Shown here: positions 55,496-64,000 of the stretch, one piece after another
Position numbering within the stretch: position 1 is the first letter of the stretch
How the letters are laid out: every line of letters starts with the position of its first letter
Source: Triglochin maritima
Lineage: Eukaryota > Streptophyta > Magnoliopsida > Alismatales > Juncaginaceae
Reading direction: 5' to 3'
Length of the DNA: 64,000 nucleotides
Assembly (NCBI GenBank): GCA_963682175.1
Contig: OY821792.1
Coordinates: 134,001 to 198,000, forward strand
The notes under the pieces: model-generated
The model's input: the letters and a program-made list of their open reading frames with translations, nothing else
Databases searched by the model: none
Told to the model about the DNA's origin: nothing
Program-made: the position numbers and the translations under genes

Positions 55496-58057
55496 TCACC
55501 CAATTTTTTGAAATATCCCAGAGAAATTGGGCAACTTATCCACCCTCTTCAATGCACGTTCTGCAATCTGCCTCGTGTGGAAATCGCCATGCCGGAAGGC
55601 ATCCACTAGCGCCGTTCCGATGTTCTGGTTACCAGATACTTCATAAGCAATCTCGTCCGTTCTTAGAATCCTTTCAACGGCCCAAACTGACTTCTGCTTG
55701 ATAACCCCCGACTTGCTCTCGAGCAGCAATTCAAGAATGAACTTAATCCCGTCTGCGTCCCATAAAACATACACTCCCTGCTCAACATCCACGCCGTCCT
55801 CCAGTAATGTGCAGAGAGCTCCCAAGGCCGCCTCAACAACTTTATCATTGTCGTGGTCCAAACAGGCCACCAATTTGTCCACTGTCTTCCCTTCCACAAG
55901 ACAAAAACTGTCCTTCACCGAGCATTCTCCGTGATGAACTTTGCAGAGCCCAGTCACCTCTGGTTGCTTGAAGAAGCAAGTGAAAAGCCAACAACCTCGG
56001 TCCCGGACCACCGGAATTCTAGTCAAATTTTGCGATTGCAGTGACAGATTCTCTAATGCCATAGCTGAAAACATTTGTATGTTGTCGAGACCATTTGTCT
56101 GAAGCAATTCAGCAAAGAGTGTTGTGAGGTTGTATTCACGGGCAAGTCTCAAAGTGTCGGGCTCTTCTTCCAAAATGCAAGTGAGTCGGAAAAGAACCCT
56201 CACGAGCCCTTCAAGATAAGGTGTCACAAATCTACCACCACGACTCTCACCTTGTCGGATGCTATGAATCTTTGAGATGATCACTGCAAATGTTCCCTCA
56301 TCCAAAAGGTGGCGGGTAAGCCTGACATCTCTCTCAGGAAGTTCTGCTAAAAGTTCAATTGCGGCAGCTTGTTCTTCCGAGACCCCGTCGTATTCTGAGA
56401 TGACTCTTACGAGACTGCTTAGCTGACCAGCGGTGCTGTACAAGTTGTTCGCAAGTTCTTGGCTCATGTATGGCGAGATTTTCTGCAGAAGTTTGATGGA
56501 AGCCAGGCGTATATCCCATTGCGGAGCTTCGATGAATTGAATCAAGCTGATAGCTGCACCGGAGCTCTTAATGGCAATAACGACACTTTCAACTGTCGCC
56601 TGAGAACTTGTAAGCCCAACGAGTACTTGCAGAAGCTTGCATTCTATGGCGGGACCAGCATTGCTGATCAGATGTAGTATATTGTGGATTATGTCTTCGG
56701 AAACCAATGTACGATGGTCATGGTCAAGCGGTATGAGTTCGAAATCAGCTCCAGAATCAACAATATTGGCAAGGATCGTAGCAGAAACTTCCTTCAGTTT
56801 TGGAGGGAGCTGTCGAGGGCCAACAGTGAAAAGGTCCTTGATCAGTGGCGGAAGGATGTCGGCTTTTATCAACACCCGTGAGCTTGCCTCAAAAGAAGAA
56901 ATCTGATTCAGTGCCTTCAGTGCGGCTTCTCTTGCTTGAATTGTGCCACCTTTCATAACGGTCACCAAGGTCGAACCTGCGGTCTCTGCAACCAGGACTT
57001 TCATATCGTTGCTCAAAACAAGATCGCCTAGATACGAAGCCATGGTGAGCTGGGTCTCCGATGAACCTGTCAATAAATGTTTAATTTGGTGATGTGCCAA
57101 CAGACAAAAATACCGGAAAGGGCGGACCAGGAAATACCTTCCAGGAGAAGCCTGAGAAGAGGTTTAAGCCTGCCATTTTCGGCCATTTGAAGAACATTAG
57201 TTTCACATCTCTCAAGGTTTTCTAGTGTTTTTTCGGCTTTCTGAATGGTCTGAATGTCCTCGGAGTTACTACTTGCCACTCCAACTAGTATAAGTATTGC
57301 TCCACCTTGTGTCCCGATTTTTTCTGATAAAGATTCCAATTTTGATAACTCATAGAGTAGCAAAACAGCCTCCTCCCTCTCCTGTGTAAGCTCGTGGGAC
57401 AAGAATTTGACTATCGTCCGTAAGGTGTCACCAACCGCCACTGCTTCCTGCAAAATTAACATGGTAAGAAGGACCCGAGGATCATTAAAGAAAATAAAAA
57501 GAAAGAAGCACCTTGTTTTCGTCATCATTTTCCACGACCACACGAAGAGTTTCTAGTGCTTTGCAACGCATGCTTTGATTGCTGTTCTTCAGCAATGCAG
57601 TGATCATTGGTATAAGATTTGCATTGCGCACTAGATGCTTATGGTTGCTACTCTTTTGACATATGTTCAGCACATATTTTAAAGCCCGCAATACTTGCCT
57701 TTCTGAACTATCAGAAGAGAGTGATGTGCGGGCAAAATCTAGTTGAGCAGTATTGTTCCTCTGGTTCCACTCTTTGATGGTATTACGCAAAGCAATGCTA
57801 GGATTCAGATCAGTTCTATTAAGCTTCTCACCTGTAACTGGGCAAACAAGTCTTCTTCCATTGGTGCGACATTCGTTGAGCCACTTCTCGATTGCCACCC
57901 TCTCAAATGTTTGTCCGTTTTCTAAAGTTACTGGATCTTGCATAACTTGTTTCGTGAGTGGGCAAACAAATGCCTCAAAAATAGGCTCGAGGTATAACAT
58001 CTCATAGCGTCCTTCATCAGATGGGCGGCCATACGACACTTCTGGTGATTCTTCCAT
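55496..58057 (-). CDS. SAUL1: U-box/armadillo E3 ubiquitin ligase, SAUL1/PUB44-like
   Basis: Three exons (58057-57512, 57447-57138, 57066-55496) join with GT-AG introns into 808 residues, close to Arabidopsis SAUL1. The U-box spans residues about 28-100 (AFVCPLTKQVMQDPVTLENG ... PSIALRNTIKEW), the E2-docking fold. Armadillo repeats fill the remainder, including DLVLSNDMKVLVAETAGSTL, ELPERDVRLTRHLL and SFCLVEGKTVDKLVACLDHD. The C terminus NFSGIFQKIG is the family ending. SAUL1-type ligases act at the plasma membrane, ubiquitinate targets such as an abscisic-aldehyde oxidase, and restrain senescence and cell death. The frame has no lesions, in contrast to the pseudogene at 37.4 kb. It sits in the loop of a large inverted duplication. 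A leader intron is likely (about 59039-58098). Confidence 0.93.
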
Positions 58058-58097
58058 CTCTTATCACCAGTACATAAGCACCACGGATCAACTTTTT

Positions 58098-59039
58098 TCT
58101 GATAAAATAGAAGGAAAGAGTCAGCATTGATCACCAAATAGAAGGACTGGAACTAGACAAGAACGTACTGTATTGAGAAAATACAAGAATTTTTGACATG
58201 ACCTATCTAAACAAATGCATGTTGATCCTTAATCCTTTTGCATACAAGAATAGCTCTTGAAATGAAGAGCTGCTTAGAATAAATCATGCGAAGATCACTG
58301 CGTTTCTTTGATGATTAAGAAGTTCCACTGAGAAGGTGTATCTTAGCTAAGAGTGAATCCGCAATAAAACTTCTAATAATTTCTATAAAAAGAATGTTAT
58401 TTTTATCTTTAGTAACCTATTCTACAAATAGAAGATCATTCCTCATGTTTCTCAGACCAAAAATGGGAACTTAGTTTTTCTGTTGTATTACTTTGTGAAG
58501 CATATGTGTATCACAAAGAGATGGGTCTACTTTGAAGGCAAAAATCAAACCAAACAACAAGTAATACAAAGTGATAATTTGGACCTTACAAGAAAGCAAT
58601 AGGGGAGAAATAACAAAAAAGTGAAAAAACAAACTCTAGAAGAGCTAATTTGCAATCAAATCCAACATATCAAAACAAAGAGCTAATTTAGACATATGGA
58701 TATGATTTCCCTTTTTTTAGCAAAAAAAAGGCAAAACTTTGACAGGATTTGGCAAAAGCAGCAAATTTGCTTAAAACCCCAACAAACTTCGACGGAATTC
58801 AAACAAAAAGAGCAATGTTTTTCCCTTAAGTTTCAGACGAATTCAGAAGCCAGCAAATAATAAAAAAAGATACAGATCATTGAAAATGTACTATTATATT
58901 CAGAAGAAATCATTATACAATTTAAAGTTTCAGAAGAATTCAGAACTCCAGCAAATAATCAAAGACATTTGTTCATAATGTCTTAAACAGTCAAACGTTT
59001 CCAATCACATGCAAGCAAAGTAAGGTTAAGAAATCTTAC
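58098..59039 (-). other. Probable 5'UTR intron of the SAUL1-like gene
   Basis: On the - strand a donor ATTGG|GTAAGATTTC (exon end at about 59040) and an acceptor TTTTATCAG (about 58098) frame a leader intron of about 940 bp, upstream of ATG 58057. No long ORF lies between. Inferred from splice signals only. Confidence 0.5.
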
Positions 59040-59380
59040 CCAATTTGTCGGCAGCCAACTGAGTCTTGGTCTCGGCGTGGTCCGGGACTCCGGGCAAGAT
59101 CGTGACGCGTGCAATTGGAGTGGGGGAGTCAGGAGACTCAGGACTCAGGACTCAGGAGTGCGAGGTGGTCGTGCGGGAGTGAGATGGTAAGGTGCTGCGA
59201 TTGGGGTGGGCCGGTAGGGTCGTATAGATCGTCGGCGAGAGGGCTATGCTATTTGGGATGACTTTCCTTTTCTAGCAAAAACAAAGGACAAATTTTGACA
59301 GGATTCGGCAAAAACACCATACTTGCTTTAAAACCCAACAAACAACAAACTTCGACGGAATTCAAACAAAAAGAGCAATA
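58706..59380. repeat. About 115-bp direct duplication around the SAUL1 leader
   Basis: A segment with TTTGACAGGATT(T/C)GGCAAAA and ACTTCGACGGAATTCAAACA occurs at 58706-58820 and again at 59262-59380. One copy is in the putative leader intron and the other upstream of the putative first exon. A GGACTCA microrepeat (59128-59157) lies between. Confidence 0.8.
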
Positions 59381-59602
59381 CTTTTTTGCAAAAATAGGAA
59401 CAAAAATACCTCGACGAGCGTCGGAATCCCATAAAAATATCGACAACTATTTGTTCCACCTCTCCTAAGAAGAGAGGAATAAAACAGTAAAAGGGGGAAA
59501 ATTTGTATTTTTTTTTGTTTTTCAATTTGAAAGGAAGAAGAGAAGAAGGGGATGAGCAGTGAAACTACCAACTAATGCGTGCGACCAGGGAGAGCAGAAA
59601 TT

Positions 59603-59762
59603 GGTCAGCTATGGTCTGGACCGGATCCGACCGGTGCGGACCCCAAATCCGTCTAGGTTTTGAACCAGACCGATCGGCCAGGACCGGATCTGATCGGCCA
59701 ATTTTCGGACCGGATCCCGGAAGCATCTGGGTCCGGTCCGGGCCGATCCGGTGCTTAGCCCT
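59603..59762. mobile_element. Small hAT-like MITE
   Basis: A 160-bp unit of alternating GGACCGGATC/CGGTCCGG motifs. The right end is CCGGTGCTTAGCCCTA (inverse TAGGGCTAAGCACCGG) and the left end is a decayed version (CTATGGTCTGGACCGG). No clear 8-bp duplication remains. Confidence 0.5.
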
Positions 59763-59917
59763 ATGTGCGACACAACCAGAACACTATTCTTGTTCGAGCA
59801 CACGTGGAAGATGATCAACTGTTGTGATTAGATCTTGTGTCCACGTGTTCTGTCGGCAAGATTGTTGGACCCCACATAGCAGGTGGCATGGAAATCCAAG
59901 TTGTAAAAAAGTAGACT

Positions 59918-60328
59918 TTGAGCGTTAACTTATTAGGGTCTTGTATTACTCAACGAATCGAAATCAAATTTAAACATCAATTTTGGAATTTCGTGGGATT
60001 TTGTGATTTAATACCATGGATCCCAAAACTTTGTGCTCTAAATAAGGTCACAATTGGAAGGGGTGGAGATTTGTACAAAAGTCACCTTGTTCACGAGTGG
60101 ACCGCAAAAGGAGCGGCCGATAGCAAGAGGAGCGACGAATACAACAAAAAAAGAAGAACAAGAAAAAGAGAAAGTCCCCAACCAGTGGTGGAGCGGACCC
60201 TGTCGGATCCGGTAAGGGAATCTTCAGTAAAGAAGGAGCTGAGGAGATCGGCGACGGAGAAAAAGAAACTCATCGAGGAGATAAGGAGGTCGACGACTGT
60301 GAGGGAGCCGAAGGAGGAGGCTGAATGA
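59918..60328 (+). other. Unassigned 136-residue ORF, charged
   Basis: An open frame with a strongly basic then Lys/Glu/Arg-rich second half (NKKRRTRKRE, KKELRRSATEKKKLIEE). It is better in composition than random frames here, but has no recognised family, no splice-linked partner and no promoter signal. It could be a fragment of a gene or chance. Confidence 0.2.
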
Positions 60329-60499
60329 TACTGGCGGTGAGAATTGAGCGGGGGACCAACGAGGGGACTTCGGAGTCAAACAAGGGTTAGGGTTAGGAGG
60401 GATTTGGAATGGAATTGGGATTGAGAGTTTGGGTCTTTCCGACATTGTGAATTTGTTATTCGGGTAATTAGGTTTGGGATTGCGCATTTGGGTTCAGGT

Positions 60500-60775
60500 T
60501 AGGCAATAATGTGGATCTCAGGTTATCGTGTATATCGTGTATCGTATCCTAAGTTCATAACGTGTCCAATCGTATCTTAATCGTGTGTATCCGATAATCG
60601 ATACCTTATAGTGTATGTTATCATGTTATAGTGTATGAACCCTTATACATGAACCCAACACGATAAGGGTTCGTGTATTGTGTATCGTGTATTCGTATAC
60701 AGGTTCTTGTACCCATACACTAAATTATCATGTAATGTTATCGTATTGTGATTTTGACAGTTCCAACCTCATTCC
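60500..60775. repeat. CGTGTATCGTGTAT-rich repeat
   Basis: About 270 bp of alternating ATCGTGTAT/ATACACGAT motifs in both orientations, similar in style to the 26.4-27.1 kb repeat. Probably subterminal DNA of a hAT-like MITE. No ends were defined. Confidence 0.45.
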
Positions 60776-61501
60776 ACCCGACCTGAATTTTCGGGTTGGG
60801 TTGGGTTGGGTCAGATCGGGTTCAACGTAAATTATTATTATTTAAGGATGAATAATTATAACATTTGATTTTAAATTATTAAGATCCAAAATATAATAAT
60901 TATAAGAATCGAAAAGTATTTTTAGCAAAACTACCAGAACTTTACAATTAAAAAAACTTAATATAATGATGAATATAACAAAGGATTTGACCTGAATAAT
61001 GATGAACATGCAAGACAACCAGAACTTTACAAAAAAAAATTAAAACTTCATGTTCGGGTTGGATCGGGTCAACCCGACCCGAGACCATCGACTTTTGGAT
61101 TTACCAACCCGACGTGATCCGAACCCCTACCCAACCAGTGAATGTCTGAATATGCACTGGGTTGGATTGTAGCATCAGGTCAACGGACCTTAATTGATTT
61201 TCTTTATAAGTTAATCGGATAGTCTAACCTTGATTTTTCCCCCCACAAGAGTTAAAGTAGTGGCGGCTTGAATTTGTGCTTCTGGTCTACCTGTTTTGTC
61301 TTGGTAGTTGGTAGTACCTGCAGTCACGCTAATTTATTGAAAGAATTTCCAATACGTGTAACTTGTATTCCCACTCGTATGGCCAAAGCTGTCGACATCT
61401 TGGTTTGAAAATGTTGCGAAAGATGCCTAAGAAATTTGATTTCGGAGGTGACTTTATGCATTGATAGTCATGCTAAAAAAATACTTTTTGATTCTTATAA
61501 C

Positions 61502-61775
61502 TAGGGGAGAGCATAAACCGGTCCGGTCCGGTTTTTTGGACCGGATCAGTCGGTCCGGGTTCGGTCCGGAACTGAACCAACCAGTCCGGGTTCCGATCCG
61601 GACCTTGTTGAAAATTCGGGCCCGGTCAAGTTTTTGTTTTTAATTTTTGAGGTAAAAATTCGGTCTTGGGCCGGACCGAATCCAACCGGTCCGGTCCGGT
61701 CTCCGAGCCGAACCAATTCGGTTTGGTCTGGTCTTCGGTTCCGACCTTGGAAAAACATCCGGTCCGGATGCAGAT
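61502..61775. mobile_element. hAT-like MITE private to the right arm
   Basis: Starts TAGGGGAGAGCATAAACCGG, is packed with GGTCCGGTCCGG motifs, and ends near CATCCGGTCCGGATGC. The equivalent site in the left arm (about 52735) lacks it. The right terminus seems truncated. Confidence 0.6.
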
Positions 61776-62149
61776 CTTAATAATTTAAAATCAAATGTTA
61801 TAATTATTTAAATTGTAATAATAATTTGGGTCGAACCCGATCTGACCCAAACCCGAGCCAACTTGACCCGTGTGCACCCCTACCCGTAACCCGACAACTT
61901 TACAACCTTCATCTGCCCACCTACACTATGGTATTGATGATTACTACTCTACGGATCGCAGTTCCCTCGTGCAAGATAGAGACAATTTTATGGACCACTC
62001 TCTTCTATTTCTTGCTCTTTACATTCATTTTATTTTCAATAAAATAAATATCATCGGCCATTATACTACAAGTCATAGTGTCGTAATTCGTATAATTGCT
62101 GGTAGAAAAATTCCCACTTGGTTTGGTGGTGACTGGTGGGGTTAAAGCA

Positions 62150-63038
62150 TTAACCGTCAATGGGACCCACTCCGTCAGACCTCCGTAACGCCTCCGTCAA
62201 ACTCTACAATCCTCAAGTAACTGATTTACACTTGTGTATTCCATATTTACTTGAGTACGCCTTACGTGTGTTTTACTTGGGTACACCTTCCCCGTCAACC
62301 CTAAACTTTAACATTTGATGAGCGTGACTTGGTTTTAATTGAGGTTAATGTATTAAGTGAATGTATTGAATGAATGTGAGTGTGGCTTGACTTTAAATGA
62401 TGTGCATGTAATGATCTAGGATTGATTTTTGTGTTTCTTTGACTATGGTGCTTAGATGTTAGATTGATTTATGCTTACATCTCATATTGATTTGTGCTTA
62501 GATCTATGGATTTCTCATGTTAAAGTTTAGGGTTTAAAAACATATATAGAAAATGTTAGATCATTACATGCATTTATCAGATTGATACAACACGTAAAAA
62601 CATGCATTTCTCAGATTGATTTATTTAGGGTTTAAAAACATATGCATTTCTCACATTGATTTGTGCATTTCTCAAGCCATGTTCACATTAAATCAATACA
62701 TTCCCTTAATACATTGACATCTATTAAAACGAAGTCACACTCACCAAATGTTAAAGTTTAGGGTTGACGGGGAAGGTATACTTAAGTAAAAACACAACAC
62801 GTAAGACGTACTCAAGTAAATATGGAAAACACAGGTGTAAATCAGTTACTTGAGGATTGTAAAGTTTGACGGGGGCATTAAGGGGCGTTACGGAGGTCTG
62901 AAGGAGTGGGTCCCATTGACGGGGAAGGCATGCCCAAGTAAAAATACAACGCATAAGGCGTACTCAAGTAAATATGGAAAATACGGATGTAAATCAGTTA
63001 TTGGCATCTTGATGGTGTATCCAAGTAAAAAACCCAAA
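62150..63038. mobile_element. Foldback element, relative of 21.6-23.7 kb
   Basis: Inverted arms 62147-62385 and 62690-62930 share GTCAATGGGACCCACTCC, CAAGTAACTGATTTACAC and ACATTTG...GTGACTT blocks. The right side has an additional tandem copy (62925-63038), ending GGTGTATCCAAGTAAAAAACCC-type sequence. That end (inverse GGGTTTTTTACTTGGATACA) resembles the terminus of the 21,594 element, so both belong to one family. The left terminus is missing. No coding capacity. Confidence 0.65.
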
Positions 63039-63368
63039 TGAAAATCCAACCAATCAATATATATCTTTCAGTTTCTTAAACAACACACACAAACCATTAT
63101 TGGTTTTGAAAGATACCCTTTTGTTAAATTCTTGCACTCCGTTTGCTTTTTTCCATCCATCATTCATGTCATGTAGATAAGGTGTTCCAAGTAATATGCC
63201 ATAGCAAGCAGTTCACTTCATCTCCTTAGTATTGAAGCCCAACCTTGGTTTCCAGTTGAGTTTAGTTTTCTAGCTTTGTTTCTCATCTCATGTGTTAATT
63301 TCTTCTTTTCTTTCTTGGGGAATCAAGTTTTAAGCAGGACCTTTTAGTTTACATCTTCAATCATTAAT

Positions 63369-63790
63369 TGTTGATTTGAACAGTACGAAAGTTGTATTAT
63401 TGTTGATCATGTTAGGGTTTTCAATACAATACTTATACAAGAGAAGTTTAAAGTAGTTGTTTAGGCTTTCCATGTTTGTTACATGATATCCATGATTTGC
63501 TTGATTGGGTGTGTAACACCCCAAACAATAGTCCCACATTGACTAACATAAGAATGTTGGGGTGAGATATAATGACATGAACTTACTACCATAACACTTA
63601 CCAACTTAAGTTTTGTGGCAATAGGTGGGTGTAGTGGGCCAGTGGGTAAATGAGTGACGGACCGGGATCCGGGTTCGATGCGGGCTCGGGGACGGGACAT
63701 TACAGGATGATTGCGTGATCTGGATGATTTGTTTGATTAAATCCACATCAAGTATGCCTTCCAACGGTTCTTTCTTGCCATATTTCAACA
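63369..63790 (-). mobile_element. Copia LTR of the right arm, with insertion
   Basis: On the - strand the LTR begins TGTTGAAATATGG at 63790 after a purine tract (GAGGGGGGA) and ends CAAATCAACA at 63369. It is interrupted at 63507-63709 by a 193-bp LTR-like unit. The uninterrupted homologue is 48228-48452. Confidence 0.8.
63512..63704. mobile_element. 193-bp short LTR-like (TRIM/solo-LTR) insertion
   Basis: The unit begins TGTAACACCCC and ends GGGACATTACA, with TG..CA termini and 5-bp flanks GGGTG/GGATG. The uninterrupted paralogue at about 48315 proves it is an insertion. It includes AGTCCCACATTG and a GGGTTCGATGC phrase resembling a tRNA B box. Too short for coding; a solo LTR of a TRIM-type element is the best guess, a SINE-like unit the alternative. 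Confidence 0.65.
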
Positions 63791-63799
63791 TCCCCCCTC

Positions 63800-64000
63800 A
63801 AGTTGACTCCGGAAGATGTTGAAGGAGCTTAATTTGTGAAGAATGTGTTGGAAGTGTTTTTGATCGAGTGCTTTGGTGAAGATGTCTGCTAGTTGATCAT
63901 AACTCTAGACGTAGGGAACTTCGATATCTTTATATTGTATCTTCTCACAGATGAAGTGACAATCCACTTCAATGTGTTTTGTTCGTTCATGAAAAACAGG
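63800..64000 (-). pseudogene. Copia RNase H end, right arm, cut by window edge
   Basis: The - strand encodes the same RNase H tail as 48000-48212 ([26 protein letters not shown]) with frame damage. It runs off the window at 64000, where the remainder of the element is expected. Confidence 0.85.

Larger units (their letters stand above)
60780..64000. repeat. Right arm of the large inverted duplication
   Basis: The reverse complement of this segment matches 47760-52880 in order: copia RNase H, LTR, host flank, hAT start, host DNA, hAT-like repeat. Private changes are a MITE at 61502, a foldback element ending at 63038, a short LTR at 63512, and loss of the right half of the hAT element. Because DNA beyond the LTR is shared, this is a segmental inverted duplication rather than two independent copia insertions. 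Confidence 0.85.

Noticed and set aside
55663..57007. ORFs on the + strand across the SAUL1-like gene
   Set aside because: Antisense to well-supported coding exons.
63600..63700. True tRNA gene at GGGTTCGATGC
   Set aside because: No cloverleaf can be drawn around it; only the B-box-like phrase is present.

Overview
This is nuclear DNA from a flowering plant, very probably a eudicot. The evidence is intron-containing genes with GT-AG introns, two host genes that read as close relatives of Arabidopsis proteins, AT-rich intergenic DNA, and a dense population of plant transposable elements. The species cannot be named from the sequence. No tRNA, rRNA or CRISPR array was seen, and nothing bacterial.

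Two host genes look intact. On the + strand at 28.1-34.2 kb lies SMG7, the 14-3-3/EST1-type factor of nonsense-mediated mRNA decay: five coding exons, 983 residues. It has a 5'UTR intron and two candidate 3'UTR introns, the arrangement that makes plant SMG7 mRNA a target of the pathway it serves. On the - strand at 55.5-58.06 kb lies a U-box/armadillo E3 ubiquitin ligase of the SAUL1/PUB44 type: three coding exons, 808 residues. A third small gene, easily overlooked, is a two-exon defensin-like secreted peptide at 18.50-19.01 kb on the - strand. Its exon 2 acceptor is unclear.

The rest is mostly nested mobile DNA. From left to right: a dead Mutator-like (MULE) transposase with a C-terminal OTU domain (0.1-2.0 kb); an LTR-like stretch (2.1-3.5 kb); two copia LTR+primer-binding-site units in opposite orientation (3.5-5.3 and 8.2-10.2 kb); a PIF/Harbinger-like element carrying only the Myb/SANT ORF1 (10,954-13,416); a CACTA end (13.8-14.7 kb); a hAT MITE with perfect 8-bp target duplication (19,592-20,147); a 2.1-kb palindromic foldback element made of a CT/GA microsatellite (21,594-23,682); another LTR-like region (24.6-26.2 kb); then SMG7, followed by the 3' end of a CACTA element (34.8-35.77 kb).

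The most structured region is 37-64 kb. A partial, intron-retaining copy of the SAUL1-like gene (37.36-38.6 kb) is joined by microhomology to a copia reverse transcriptase/RNase H fragment. A 9.0-kb MULE (38,726-47,748, 9-bp target duplication) has split that copia fragment. The MULE carries a FAR1-type transposase on the + strand and a ULP1-type cysteine protease with a very long E/R/K-rich helix on the - strand. All its non-coding compartments are filled with a TGTCCGGAAT motif, largely as 22-bp tandem arrays. The copia end, its LTR and its flanking DNA occur a second time in inverted orientation at 60.8-64.0 kb. The intact SAUL1-like gene therefore sits in the loop of an inverted duplication about 16 kb across, whose arms have since received different hAT, MULE and short LTR insertions.

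The strongest candidate for something new is the large MULE: two genes plus self-specific repeat arrays in introns, between the genes and near one terminus. This recalls, by analogy only, the motif-guided anti-silencing described for Arabidopsis VANDAL MULEs. Second are the microhomology-built chimera and the inverted duplication around SAUL1, which could generate gene-matching hairpin RNA.
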